Notes: a model not told the origin generated them from the sequence alone. DNA of 64,000 nt from Kibdelosporangium persicum (GCF_013280595.1 NZ_JAAATY010000034.1:1-64000), one strand, 5' to 3'. Positions 23,800 through 32,569 are shown, counted from the first letter of the stretch. Made by a program: numbers and translations.

Positions 23800-24335
23800 C
23801 CGGATGGCCCAGGGCCCGCTTGGTCGCCCAGGGCCCACCTGGTGGCGAAGGTTTGCCTCGCGTCTCAGGTCCGCCTCATGGCCCAGGTCCGGCCAGTCGC
23901 CGAGGGTCCGGCCGGTCACCCAGGCCCGCCTGGTGGCCCCAGGGTTCGCGTGGTCGCCTGGCGTCCGCCCTAGTGGCCGAGAGTCCGGCTAGCGGCCCGG
24001 CGTCCGGCTTATCACTCAGCCCGGCCAGCCGCTCAGCCCGGCCAGTCGCTCAGGTCCGGCCACTCGCTCAGGCCCGCCTCGCCGCCAGGTCCGGCTAGCG
24101 GCCCAGGTCCAGCTGGCCGACGAGGCCCGCCTCGTGGCGAAGGTTTGCCTTGTCGCCAGGTCGGCCTCATTGGCCCAGCGTCCGGCTCGCCGCCAGGCCC
24201 GCCTGGTAGCCCAGGTCCACCTGATCACCGCCGAGGTCCGCCTGGTGGCGAAGGTTTGCCTTGTCGCCCCTGGCCCGCCCCAGGCCCGCCAGTCCGGCCA
24301 GTCGACCAGCGCCCGGCTAGCGGCCGAGCGTCCGG
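23800..24335. repeat. degenerate short-repeat island
   Basis: More than 500 bases composed of variants of GGCCCAGGTCCGCCTGG and GGTCGCC, with a 16-base word GTGGCGAAGGTTTGCC present at about 23842, 24134 and 24245. Spacing is irregular and no frame gives a consistent protein, although the absence of stops leaves several long open frames. It separates the convergent quinone oxidoreductase and class V aminotransferase genes. I interpret it as non-coding, repeat-expanded DNA. Confidence 0.65.
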
Positions 24336-25538
24336 TTAGTGGCGGAGGTCCGCCACCGCGTCCACCAGCTGGTCGACCTCGCTCGATGTCGTGTAGTGCG
24401 CCAGGCCGACTCGTACCGCGCCGCCGACTTCGCTGACACCCAGCGCCGAGAAGACACCGCTCGGCACGTCGTCGGCGAAGGCGCAGATTCCCCGGTCCGC
24501 CAGCGCCACGATCGCGTCCGACGCCTTCATGTCGCCGATGGTGAACGCCAGGACCGGGATTCTGCGCATGGCGTCGCCGATCACCATCACGTTGCGGACC
24601 GCCCGCAGTTCCGAGATCAGCTTGGCCAGCAGGCCCGCCAGGTACGACTTCGCCGACGACATCGATGTCAGCAGCCGCTCGCGGCGCGTTCCGGTCGCCG
24701 TGTCGTCCAGCATCGCCAGGTAGTCCACCGAGGCGACCAGGCCGGCCAGCAGCGGGTACGCGTGGGCCCCCAGCTCCAGCCTGTCCGGGCCACGGGAACC
24801 CGGGTCCAGTGAGCTGGCTGGTAACCGGTCGAGCAGGTCCGGGTCGGCGAACACGAGCGCGCCCACTGCCGGGCCGCCCCAGGCCGAGGCGGACACGGCG
24901 ATGATGTCCGCGCCCATCGCCTCCATGTCCAGCGGCATGTACGGGGCCGCTGCCGAGGCGTCGACCACCATCAACGCGCCCACGCTGTGCGCGATGTCGG
25001 CGATTTTGCGGACGTCCGGTCTTGTGCCGACGGCACCGGACGCGGCCGTGACCGCGACGACCTTCGTGCGACGGGACATCAGGCTCTCGTACTGCCACGC
25101 GGGCAGCTCGCAGGTCTCGATGTCGATCTCGCCCCATCTGATCGCCGCGCCCGGCCGTTGGGCCGCGCGCAGCCAGGGGGCGATGTTGGCCTGGTGGTCC
25201 AGCCGGGACACCGCGACCTCGTCACCGATCAGCCAGCCGCTGCCCATCGCCTCGGCGAGCCGTTGCAGCAGTACGGGCACGTTCGGACCGAGCACCACCC
25301 CGGCGGGATCACCCCCGACCAGATCGGCGACCGCCCGGCGGGCGGCCTCCGCGATGGCCTCGGCCCGTTGTGACGCCGGGAAGGCGCCACCAGGTCCGGA
25401 CACGGGTGCGCGCATGGCCGTGGCGACGGCCATCGCCACCTGCTCAGGCACCTGCATACCGGCCGATGCGTCCAGGTGGATCCAGCCGTCACCCAACGCG
25501 GGGAACAGCCCACGGATCCGAGCGACGTCGAACGCCAT
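24336..25538 (-). CDS. cysteine desulfurase-like protein lacking the PLP lysine
   Basis: A 400-residue class V aminotransferase-fold protein. The frame begins MAFDVARIRGLFPALGDGWI and shows the family landmarks WIHLDASAGMQVPEQVAMA, EVAVSRLDHQANIAPWLRAA, VVAVTAASGAVGTRPDV, ALMVVDASAAAPYMPLD and GGAVRVGLAHYTT. In active members the PLP lysine lies in SxHKxxGP. Here the segment reads SASAWGGPAVGAL, with Ala219 at the lysine position, so PLP cannot form the usual internal aldimine. It resembles M. tuberculosis Rv3778c in position, two genes from Bpa (Rv3780). It may be a non-catalytic scaffold or a chemically different enzyme. Confidence 0.8.
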   Translation of the reverse strand: MAFDVARIRGLFPALGDGWIHLDASAGMQVPEQVAMAVATAMRAPVSGPGGAFPASQRAEAIAEAARRAVADLVGGDPAGVVLGPNVPVLLQRLAEAMGSGWLIGDEVAVSRLDHQANIAPWLRAAQRPGAAIRWGEIDIETCELPAWQYESLMSRRTKVVAVTAASGAVGTRPDVRKIADIAHSVGALMVVDASAAAPYMPLDMEAMGADIIAVSASAWGGPAVGALVFADPDLLDRLPASSLDPGSRGPDRLELGAHAYPLLAGLVASVDYLAMLDDTATGTRRERLLTSMSSAKSYLAGLLAKLISELRAVRNVMVIGDAMRRIPVLAFTIGDMKASDAIVALADRGICAFADDVPSGVFSALGVSEVGGAVRVGLAHYTTSSEVDQLVDAVADLRH

Positions 25539-25641
25539 GGCCACACCGTACGGACCGGCCCAAGTGTCGCGACCGCTACCCTCGGGTATGTGGTCTTTCG
25601 GGGGGCACGACGGCTTCCATGAGCGGGTCAGGATGGGACAG

Positions 25642-26187
25642 ATGAGCCAGCCAGAACAGAACGGCAAAGACGAGGCGCACCACGTGGTCGTGGTCGGACC
25701 GGACGGTTCGCCGTTGGGCGCCGCGCGCATCCCGGACGGCTCGGAGGAGGGTGACAAGCCCGAGCAGATCGGCGACATGGTGGAGCAGCCCGCCAAGGTG
25801 ATGCGGATCGGCACCATGATCAAGCAGCTGCTCGAGGAGGTCAGGGCCGCTCCGCTGGACGAGGCCAGCCGGACCCGGCTCAAGGAGATCCACGCCTCCT
25901 CGATCAAGGAACTCGAGGAGGGCCTGGCGCCTGAGCTGCGGGCCGAGCTGGACCGGCTGACCCTGCCGTTCACCGACGACAGCGTCCCGTCGGACGCCGA
26001 GCTGCGGATCGCGCAGGCACAGCTGGTGGGCTGGCTGGAAGGCCTGTTCGCGGGCATCCAGACCGCCTTGTTCGCCCAGCAGATGTCCGCGCGCGTGCAG
26101 CTCGAGCAAATTCGCCGTGGCGCGTTGCCGCCCGGTCTCGGTGAGCAGCAGCAGTCGCACGACGCGACGCGTGGCCAATATCTCTGA
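25642..26187 (+). CDS. bpa: bacterial proteasome activator
   Basis: A 181-residue, largely helical protein. Bpa forms a dodecameric ring that docks on the 20S proteasome and opens its gate without ATP. The conserved block VEQPAKVMRIGTMIKQLLEE, APLDEASRTRLKEIHASSIK, LAPELRAELDRLTLPF, AELRIAQAQLVGWLEGLF and ALFAQQMSARVQLEQI is intact. The C-terminus ends GQYL, the motif that inserts into proteasome alpha pockets. The poorly conserved acidic N-terminus (HHVVVVGPDGSPLG) is normal for the family. ATG 25642 is preferred; an in-frame ATG lies at 25633. This is the M. tuberculosis Rv3780 position next to the galactan exporter genes. Confidence 0.95.
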   Translation: MSQPEQNGKDEAHHVVVVGPDGSPLGAARIPDGSEEGDKPEQIGDMVEQPAKVMRIGTMIKQLLEEVRAAPLDEASRTRLKEIHASSIKELEEGLAPELRAELDRLTLPFTDDSVPSDAELRIAQAQLVGWLEGLFAGIQTALFAQQMSARVQLEQIRRGALPPGLGEQQQSHDATRGQYL

Positions 26188-26223
26188 GGCAACTCCGCGG
26201 GGGCGCCGGGCGTCTTCGGTGAT

Positions 26224-26784
26224 GTGCGGGGATGGATAAGAGCCGTCCTGGTCGCCGGGGTTCTCGTGGTGTTCTCCGGCTCACTTTTCGGGCTGTGGAG
26301 CTTCCAGGTGATCGGTTACGACCGGATCAGCGGCCAGGCGACATTCGATATCAACGGGGTCGTCGGGCCGGACACCGGCTCGACGTGCCCGGCCGACAAA
26401 CGCTATGTCGACGAGCAGCCGGCCGGGCTGCGCGACGACGTGCTGGCGGCGTACCAGCAGCTCAGGGCGGAGGCGGCCAGGCAGAACGTCACGCTGTGCC
26501 TGCACGACGGCAAACGCAGCGCCCGCCAGCAACAAGCCCAGTTCGACGATTACGTCCGGCGCTACGGCACCCGTGAACTGGCGCGCAAATATGTCCTTCC
26601 GCCGGACGAATCGATGCACGTGAAAGGCGTCGCGATCGACGTCCAGCCGTTGTCCGCGTCGGGCTGGCTGGAACGCAGCGCCGGCGCCCATGGCTGGTGC
26701 AGACGATATGAGAACGAACCATGGCACTTCGAGTACGACCCGGAATACCGCAAAGGATGCCCGGCGCTGCTGCCGCACGCCTAA
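26224..26784 (+). CDS. M15 (VanY-type) D-alanyl-D-alanine carboxypeptidase-like protein
   Basis: A 186-residue protein with an N-terminal membrane anchor or signal (IRAVLVAGVLVVFSGSLFGL) and an external peptidase domain. The zinc-site elements are present: a Ser/His-type ESMHVKGVAIDVQP (the SxHxxGxAxD motif) and ENEPWHFEYDP (the ExxWH motif). An earlier stretch, LCLHDGKRSARQQQAQFDDY, matches the substrate-arginine region. Such enzymes trim terminal D-Ala from peptidoglycan stem peptides. Start GTG 26224. It lies between Bpa and the galactan exporter genes, fitting a wall-maturation neighbourhood. Confidence 0.85.
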   Translation: MRGWIRAVLVAGVLVVFSGSLFGLWSFQVIGYDRISGQATFDINGVVGPDTGSTCPADKRYVDEQPAGLRDDVLAAYQQLRAEAARQNVTLCLHDGKRSARQQQAQFDDYVRRYGTRELARKYVLPPDESMHVKGVAIDVQPLSASGWLERSAGAHGWCRRYENEPWHFEYDPEYRKGCPALLPHA

Positions 26785-26884
26785 CGGACATACCATGCAT
26801 TTCCATGCGCAGCACAGGTGTTCGGCGACGTGGTGACCGACCAGTAAGAGGCGGGCCAACTGGCCGCCGGTACGCTCATCAACC

Positions 26885-27805
26885 GTGCATGCGACGAGCA
26901 CGATCGACCGACCGATGACGGCGGCAGACACCCCTCTCGACAACCCCAGCCGGACCTTCGGCCGGGCCTGGGAGGACATCCGGAACGGCTTTCGGCAGCG
27001 TGACCTGTGGGGTCACCTGGGCTGGCAGGACATCAAGCAGCGCTATCGCCGCTCGGTGATCGGCCCGCTCTGGATCACCCTGAGCATGGCGGTCACCGCG
27101 GTCGGCCTCGGCCTGCTGTACTCGCAGCTGCTCGGCGCCCCGATCGGGACATTCCTGCCGTACCTGACGGTCGGGTTCATCGTCTGGCAGTACATCCTCG
27201 GCTGCGTGACCGAAGGCACCGAGACCTTCATCGCCAACGAGGGCCTGATCAAGCACCTGCCCGCGCCGCTGTCGGTGTACGCGCTGCGCACGGTGTGGCG
27301 GCTGACCCTGATGATGGCGCACAACCTGCTCGTCTACGCGATCATCCTGGTGATCTTCTTCGGGGATCTCACCACGCCCGGCTACATGATCAGCACGCCC
27401 GGTCAGCCGCAGACCGGTCTGGACTGGACCGTCGTGCTGGCGATCCCGGCGTTCTTCGTGCTCGCGATCAACGGCGTGTGGGTGGCCCTGCTCTTCGGCG
27501 TCATCTCCACCCGGTACCGCGACATCCCGCAGGTCATCGGCGCACTGATCAACCTGGCGTTCTTCGGCACGCCGATCGTGTGGACGCCCGACCTGCTGAC
27601 CCGGTTCGGTGGCGGGGACTGGCGGCACCTGATCGCCGAGCTGAACCCCTTCTACCACTTCATCCAGATCCTGCGGGCGCCGCTGATCGGCAACACGCAG
27701 AGCTGGCACCACTGGGCGGTGGTCGGCGTGGTCACGATCGTCGGCTGGTTCTTGGCACTTGTGGCGATGCGCAACTACCGCGCACGCGTCCCCTACTGGG
27801 TCTGA
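26885..27805 (+). CDS. wzm: galactan export ABC transporter permease (Wzm)
   Basis: A 306-residue ABC-2 type permease with about six membrane helices. The cytosolic N-terminus carries GHLGWQDIKQRYRRSVIGPL, then PYLTVGFIVWQYILG, ANEGLIKHLPAPLSVYALR, VWVALLFGVISTRYRDIPQV, IAELNPFYHFIQILRAPLIG and the end MRNYRARVPYW. These match M. tuberculosis Rv3783, which with Wzt moves polyprenyl-linked galactan across the cytoplasmic membrane. The GTG at 26885 gives a longer N-terminus; an ATG at 26915 is an alternative start. Wzt follows 17 bases after the stop. Confidence 0.92.
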   Translation: MHATSTIDRPMTAADTPLDNPSRTFGRAWEDIRNGFRQRDLWGHLGWQDIKQRYRRSVIGPLWITLSMAVTAVGLGLLYSQLLGAPIGTFLPYLTVGFIVWQYILGCVTEGTETFIANEGLIKHLPAPLSVYALRTVWRLTLMMAHNLLVYAIILVIFFGDLTTPGYMISTPGQPQTGLDWTVVLAIPAFFVLAINGVWVALLFGVISTRYRDIPQVIGALINLAFFGTPIVWTPDLLTRFGGGDWRHLIAELNPFYHFIQILRAPLIGNTQSWHHWAVVGVVTIVGWFLALVAMRNYRARVPYWV

Positions 27806-27822
27806 GTGAGGCAGGACAGCAC

Positions 27823-28629
27823 ATGGTCAGCATCGACGTCTGGAACGCCTCGGTCGACTTCCCGATCTTCGACGCCAAGAGCCGCTCGCTGAAGAAGGCG
27901 GTCCTCGGCAAGGTCGGCGGCACGATCGGCACCGACAGCAAGATCCCGGTGATCGAGGCCCTCAAGGACATCAACCTCTCGCTCAAGGACGGCGACCGCG
28001 TCGCGCTGGTCGGCCACAACGGCGCGGGCAAGTCCACTCTGCTGCGGCTGCTCTCCGGCATCTACGAGCCGGTCACCGGCGGGTCGCGGATCGTCGGCAA
28101 GATCGCCCCGGTCTTCGACCTCGGAGTCGGCATGGACCCGGAGATCTCCGGCATCGAGAACATCATGATCCGCGGGCTGTTCCTCGGCATGAGCCGCAAG
28201 CAGATGGAGTCGAAGATCGACGACATCGCCGAGTTCAGCGAGCTCGGCGACTTCCTGCAGATGCCGCTGCGGGCGTACTCGACCGGTATGCGGGTGCGGC
28301 TGGCGCTGGGCATCGTGACCTCGATCGACCCGGAGATCCTGATCCTGGACGAGGGCATCGGCGCGGTGGACGCGGCGTTCATGGACAAGGCCCGCGACCG
28401 GCTGACCGACCTGGTGAAGCGCTCCGGCCTGCTGGTCTTCGCGTCGCACTCGGACGATCTGCTGATGGAGCTGTGCGACTCGGCGATCTGGATGGACGGT
28501 GGCCGGATGAAGATGCAGGGCAGCCTGCGTGAGGTCCTCACCGCGTACAAGGGCAGAGATCCGTACGAGAACCTCAGCCCGGAGATGCTCGCCCGCCTGG
28601 GCGTGACCGCTGGTGGCGATTCCCGATGA
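27823..28629 (+). CDS. wzt: galactan export ABC transporter ATPase (Wzt)
   Basis: A 268-residue ATPase subunit. Walker A is GHNGAGKST near residue 65, the signature loop is YSTGMRVRLALG, Walker B is EILILDEGIGAVDAAF and the switch is FASHSDDLL. It lacks the C-terminal carbohydrate-binding domain seen in O-antigen Wzt proteins that read a terminal methyl or phosphate group, as in M. tuberculosis Rv3781. It powers Wzm for lipid-linked galactan export. Its stop overlaps the GlfT1 start by four bases (ATGA), so polymer initiation and export are translationally coupled. Confidence 0.93.
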   Translation: MVSIDVWNASVDFPIFDAKSRSLKKAVLGKVGGTIGTDSKIPVIEALKDINLSLKDGDRVALVGHNGAGKSTLLRLLSGIYEPVTGGSRIVGKIAPVFDLGVGMDPEISGIENIMIRGLFLGMSRKQMESKIDDIAEFSELGDFLQMPLRAYSTGMRVRLALGIVTSIDPEILILDEGIGAVDAAFMDKARDRLTDLVKRSGLLVFASHSDDLLMELCDSAIWMDGGRMKMQGSLREVLTAYKGRDPYENLSPEMLARLGVTAGGDSR

Positions 28630-29540
28630 CCGCGGCGCCGAAGAGTTCCGGGCTGGCACCGGACTCCGTGGTCGCCGTCGTGGTCACGCGGCACCGGCGT
28701 GACCTGCTCGTCGACTCGCTGAAGATCCTCGGCGCGCAGACCCGCCCGCCGGACCACCTCATCGTGGTCGACAACGGACCGGACAAGCCGGTCGAGGACC
28801 TGGTCAACGCGGCCGCCGTGCCGTCGACGTACCTCCCGTCGCACCGGAACCTCGGTGGCGCGGGCGGTTTCGCGCTCGGGATCCTGCACGCGCTGGCGAT
28901 GGGCGCGGAGTGGGTGTGGCTGGCCGACGACGACGGCCGTCCGGCCGACGAGACCGTGCTGGAGGTCCTGCTGAGCGAGGCCAAGCGGCGCGGTCTGGCG
29001 GAGATCTCGCCGGTGGTGGCGAACATCAACACCCCGGAGACGCTCGCGTTCCCGCTGCGCCGCGGCCTGACCTGGAAGCGGCAGAAGTCCGAGCTGGGCA
29101 CGGACTTCCTGCCCGGGATCGCGTCGCTGTTCAACGGCGCACTGTTCCGTGCGTCCACGTTGGACGTCGTCGGGGTGCCGGACTACCGGCTGTTCGTGCG
29201 GGGCGACGAGGTCGAGGTGCACCGCAGGCTGGTGCGCTCCGGGCTGCCGTTCGGCACGTCGTTGCGCGTGACGTACCTGCACCCGGACGGTTCGGACGAG
29301 TTCAAGCCGATGCTCGGCGGCCGGTTCCACGCACAGGACCCGGACAACGAGGTCAAGCGCTACTACACGTACCGCAACCGCGGATACCTGTTGTCCCGCC
29401 CGGGAATGCGCAAGATCGGCGCGCTCGAGGTGCTGCGGTTCGGCCTGTACTTCCTGACCGTCCGCAAGGACCCCAAGGCGTTCCTGCAGTGGCTCAAGCT
29501 CGTCCGCCAGGGCCAACGCGAACGCTTCTTCCGGTACTGA
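28626..29540 (+). CDS. glfT1: galactofuranosyltransferase GlfT1
   Basis: A 304-residue family 2 glycosyltransferase. GlfT1 adds the first galactofuranose residues to the rhamnosyl-GlcNAc-diphosphoprenol linker from UDP-Galf. Motifs: VVAVVVTRHRRDLLVDSLK, LIVVDNG, HRNLGGAGGFALGI, VWLADDDGRPAD (the metal-binding DDD), LFNGALFRAS and LFVRGDEVEVHRRLV, then the YTYRNRGYLL segment shared with M. tuberculosis Rv3782. Its position after wzm-wzt agrees. The last 47 bases overlap the end of the convergent lanthipeptide synthetase gene. Confidence 0.92.
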   Translation: MTAAPKSSGLAPDSVVAVVVTRHRRDLLVDSLKILGAQTRPPDHLIVVDNGPDKPVEDLVNAAAVPSTYLPSHRNLGGAGGFALGILHALAMGAEWVWLADDDGRPADETVLEVLLSEAKRRGLAEISPVVANINTPETLAFPLRRGLTWKRQKSELGTDFLPGIASLFNGALFRASTLDVVGVPDYRLFVRGDEVEVHRRLVRSGLPFGTSLRVTYLHPDGSDEFKPMLGGRFHAQDPDNEVKRYYTYRNRGYLLSRPGMRKIGALEVLRFGLYFLTVRKDPKAFLQWLKLVRQGQRERFFRY

Positions 29541-32082
29541 CGCCCGCCAGCCCGAAGACGGCGAGCGCGGTGTTGTCGCTCAGAAAAGGCAACAGCTGCA
29601 CGCCGTCCAAAGCGGACGCCAGCGCCAGTAACACCCCCGCACTGCCGGTCGCCACGTCCATCGACAGCCGGAACAGGTGCGTGCCAGGGAAGGCGACATG
29701 TCCCTGGTACGGCACCGCGTGCAGCGCAAGCCATTCGAGGTGCTGGTCCAGGGCCCGCGACGCCAGCGGGTCCGGGTCGCGGCGCAGGCCCGCCGCCAGC
29801 GCGCCGATCAGACCGGCCCGGCCGAGCATGAGACCTGGCTGGATCACGAATTCCGCCAGCAGCGCCCGGCGCAACCGTGGTAGTTCCGTCGCCACGGAGG
29901 CGCCGGGCCACGCGGTCAGCAGTTCCTCCATCGCGATCGCGATGCCCGCGCTGCCGACTTCCAGGTACGGCAACGTGTTCTGCCGGTCGCGGACCTGCAG
30001 CGAGCCGTCCGGTGTCCGCGCGCACTCCAGCAGGTCACGGCGGATCGCCAGGTCGGCGTAGTCGAGCCAGGCACGGTCCCTGGTGCGTTCGAACAGCCTC
30101 AGGAACAGCAGCGCCGGTCCGGACCAGCCGTGCATCAGCCCGGCACGGCCGCGAGCCGGCAACAAGCTCTGTTCCTGCATCTCGGTCAGCCGGCCACCGA
30201 TCTCGATCGCGTGCCACAGGTGCCCGGCGTCCTGCCGGTTGGCCGCCAGGTGCAGCAGGTTGAGCCCGATCCCGGCCAGTCCGTTACGCAGGCCGTGGGA
30301 CGTGATCGACGACAACTGCGGCTCGACCTTCTCGATCAACTCGTCGGCCTCGTCGTGATAGCCGAAGTTGTCCAGGACGTGGATCACGCCGTGCGCGCCG
30401 TCCCAGAATCCCGCGGTCGTGGGCGGTTCTCGGCGAACCGCGTCGACCAGCCACCGCTCGTACGCCGGGAACCGGCCGAAACCGCTGACGTCCAGCGCGT
30501 GCAGGACACCCGCCGCGCCGTGGCCGAAGCCCGTGCCCCCGGTCGCGAACTGCTGGATGTCGCCGGGGAAGAGACGGTCCTCGCGGTGTGGTGTCGCACT
30601 GGACAGCACACCGTCCGCGATGGACTTGCGGACCGCCTGCCAGTTGATCTCCGGCTGGTCCAGCGCCGTACGCCTGCGTGCCGAGCGCGCCGCCCGCGGC
30701 CGTAGTTCGGCGAGCACCTCTTCGAGATAGCCGAGGGGCAGGTCGAACTTCTTGCGGACCTGGCGGACGAAGTCGGGCAGCTTGTCCGGTTCGAGGTCGA
30801 GCACCATCGTCAACGGCAGGAACATCCAGAGCCGCAACACCGCGAAGGCGTAGCGGTCCACTTCGAACCCGCTGCGGTCGGCCGGTGCGCTGAAGCCCGG
30901 TGTGCCGCCGCTCGGCCTGCGCCGGTCGACCGCAGGGAACGTCAGCTCGAAGTCCACGAGGGACACCGAATCGTCGTCGTCGACCAGGATGTTGCGGTCG
31001 TTGAGGTCGCCGTGCACCAGGCCCCGGCGGTGCACGTCGGCCAGGATCCGTTCGACCCGGCCGAGCAGGGCCAGCACGCGTTCGACGTACCGGGTGCGGT
31101 CGGACTTGGTCAGATCCCGTTGTGTCAGTGGATAGTTGCGTGCCAGCCAGCGGGAGATCGGCACGCCGGGCATCGGGCTGAGCAGCAGGACTTCGTTGCC
31201 CGCGGCGCGGATGCGCCCTTGTAACTCGGGCACGCCCGGCACGCCCGCCAACCGGATCAACGTGCGGGCCTCACGGTCGAGCCGCGTCACGGCGTCGGCG
31301 CCGTCCGGGTCCAGGCCGGTGTGCGGACGAGCCTCCTTGAGCACGAACTGGCGGCCGTCGGAGCGGCGGTTGGCCAGGTACACCCCGCCGGCGTTGGTCT
31401 GCTGAAAGACCTTCATGACCTGGTAGCGCGCCCCGTCGCCTGGTTGCTGTGCGTGGAGGTGCGGCTTGAGGAAGCCGGGCACTTCGACCCAGTCGGGCAG
31501 GCCGGCAGGCTCGGCCACGATCTCGCCGTCCGGTCGTTCCAGTGCCGGTATGAGCGCGCCCTGTGAATCGGTGATCACACGTTCGACAAATCCGCCAAAG
31601 CGGACGTAAAGCGGTCCGTCGCCATACCGCAAGTCGCCCGGGATATACGGCCCTGACACGTCGGTCAACGCCGAACTCAGGTCTTCGAGGACGCGCTTCA
31701 GTTCGACGTCTCCGGGCGGGTAAATGGTGATCAATTTACCACTCACGGACCGGTCCGCGTACTTCGCGTTCCGATTCGTGTAAATACGCGGCGACCGCAA
31801 GAATTTGAACGGCAGCCGCGCGGTGACGCAGTACGGCCGCACGGTCTCGAGCACCTTGACGACATCGGCGCCGGTCGCGGCCACGTGTACTTTCCACCCC
31901 TGCATCGGCAGGTCGACGCCGTCGGGAAGGCAGACATGCCAGTCGCCGCGGTCGAGCCGGCGCCAGCCGGACGAGCAACCGGAAAGGGTGCTGACCCAAC
32001 TTTCCCCCGTCTCGGTCCCATAACCATCGGCATCGTAGAAGTAACGATCCGCGAAACAGAACGCCTCATAACGCAGATCCAT
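29494..32082 (-). CDS. lanKC: class III lanthipeptide synthetase LanKC
   Basis: An 862-residue three-domain enzyme that phosphorylates, dehydrates and cyclises Ser/Thr/Cys peptides. The N-terminal phospho-Ser/Thr lyase (about 1-210) has LRYEAFCFADRYFYD, WKVHVAA and RLPFKFLRS. The kinase (about 220-460) has RQFVLKEARP, HGDLNDRNILVDDD near residue 356 and SLVDFE. The cyclase-like domain (about 520-862) has GGTGFGHGAAGVLHAL, GFWDGAHGVIHVLDN and LMHGWSGPALLF, without the Cys-Cys-His zinc site, which marks class III rather than IV. ATG 32082 with GGGGAGG upstream is preferred over a GTG at 32145. No precursor peptide, transporter or protease is recognisable nearby, and it lies inside the galactan locus. 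Confidence 0.9.
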   Translation of the reverse strand: MDLRYEAFCFADRYFYDADGYGTETGESWVSTLSGCSSGWRRLDRGDWHVCLPDGVDLPMQGWKVHVAATGADVVKVLETVRPYCVTARLPFKFLRSPRIYTNRNAKYADRSVSGKLITIYPPGDVELKRVLEDLSSALTDVSGPYIPGDLRYGDGPLYVRFGGFVERVITDSQGALIPALERPDGEIVAEPAGLPDWVEVPGFLKPHLHAQQPGDGARYQVMKVFQQTNAGGVYLANRRSDGRQFVLKEARPHTGLDPDGADAVTRLDREARTLIRLAGVPGVPELQGRIRAAGNEVLLLSPMPGVPISRWLARNYPLTQRDLTKSDRTRYVERVLALLGRVERILADVHRRGLVHGDLNDRNILVDDDDSVSLVDFELTFPAVDRRRPSGGTPGFSAPADRSGFEVDRYAFAVLRLWMFLPLTMVLDLEPDKLPDFVRQVRKKFDLPLGYLEEVLAELRPRAARSARRRTALDQPEINWQAVRKSIADGVLSSATPHREDRLFPGDIQQFATGGTGFGHGAAGVLHALDVSGFGRFPAYERWLVDAVRREPPTTAGFWDGAHGVIHVLDNFGYHDEADELIEKVEPQLSSITSHGLRNGLAGIGLNLLHLAANRQDAGHLWHAIEIGGRLTEMQEQSLLPARGRAGLMHGWSGPALLFLRLFERTRDRAWLDYADLAIRRDLLECARTPDGSLQVRDRQNTLPYLEVGSAGIAIAMEELLTAWPGASVATELPRLRRALLAEFVIQPGLMLGRAGLIGALAAGLRRDPDPLASRALDQHLEWLALHAVPYQGHVAFPGTHLFRLSMDVATGSAGVLLALASALDGVQLLPFLSDNTALAVFGLAGVSTGRSVRVGPGGRA

Positions 32083-32384
32083 GCCGGCAAGCGCCTCCCC
32101 GTCGAAATTCCGTCCCGCGCCCCAAGTAGGAATTAATTTCCGCACGAAAACATCAGCGGGTCGATCCGCCGTTCGAGGGTTCAGACTGCCAATTAGCCGA
32201 CGCTCGGCTACCCCTACTCCCGAGTATCCGAGAGTGGTCTGTCAGAAAATGACGAAAAACGCCCGGATGCCGCCGGTCGCTCCACCGGATGCAGCATTGC
32301 CCAACGGTCCGTCTCGGACCATCGACCGCTACTCAGCGTAGCGGATCTACCGAGAGTGTCTCTTCCGATAGGAGGTTCACTCCA
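32083..32384. other. LanKC upstream region, no precursor peptide found
   Basis: About 300 bases upstream of LanKC with a lower GC content than the genes around it. All frames were read on both strands for a class III precursor (short leader plus SxxSxxxC-type core). The only Ser-rich minus-strand frame (GRFSSFSDRPLS, ending at 32214) has no Cys and no ribosome binding site. The LanKC promoter is probably here. Confidence 0.5.
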
Positions 32385-32459
32385 ATGACGCTTGACAGCG
32401 GGGTTAGTGTCGTTGTCGTGCATCGCATGTTCCCCATCACCCCGCCGCCCGCCGCCTAG
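32385..32459 (+). CDS. Val-rich leader peptide, 24 codons
   Basis: AGGAGG at 32370-32375, nine bases before the ATG, drives a tiny frame, MTLDSGVSVVVVHRMFPITP followed by PPAA and TAG. Five of the first twelve codons are Val, and the end contains a Pro triplet that would slow ribosomes. Its stop codon lies within the palindrome CCGCCTAGGCGG, and a second hairpin follows. The next gene, an EamA-family transporter, starts about 110 bases later. This arrangement (strong site, homopolymeric codons, hairpins, amino-acid-type transporter) is that of an attenuation leader responding to valine-tRNA. That role is inferred. Confidence 0.6.
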   Translation: MTLDSGVSVVVVHRMFPITPPPAA

Positions 32460-32480
32460 GCGGGGCCGAGCTCTCTCGCA

Positions 32481-32501
32481 CGCGCGGCTGGTGGCCGCGC
32501 G
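32481..32501 (+). promoter_or_regulatory. possible attenuator hairpin after the leader peptide
   Basis: CGCGCGGC (32481-32488) and GCCGCGCG (32494-32501) form a perfect 8-bp stem with loop TGGTG, 21 bases after the leader stop codon and 69 bases before the EamA start. No U tract follows, so control at translation or by Rho is as likely as intrinsic termination. Confidence 0.4.
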
Positions 32502-32569
32502 CTGTGGACCATGCCTGATCGCCCCGCAGCAGAACAGCACCTGTTCCTCCTGCGTTGGAGCGTCTTCCG

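Noticed and set aside
24016-25137. Minus-strand open frame continuing from the class V homologue into the repeat island
   Set aside because: It is a different frame from the real gene, its product is Arg/Gly/Trp-rich repeat translation, and it has no start signal.
32214-32540. Ser-rich minus-strand peptide ending FSDRPLSDTRE as LanKC precursor
   Set aside because: No cysteine, no ribosome binding site, and no leader motif such as LLDLQ typical of class III precursors.
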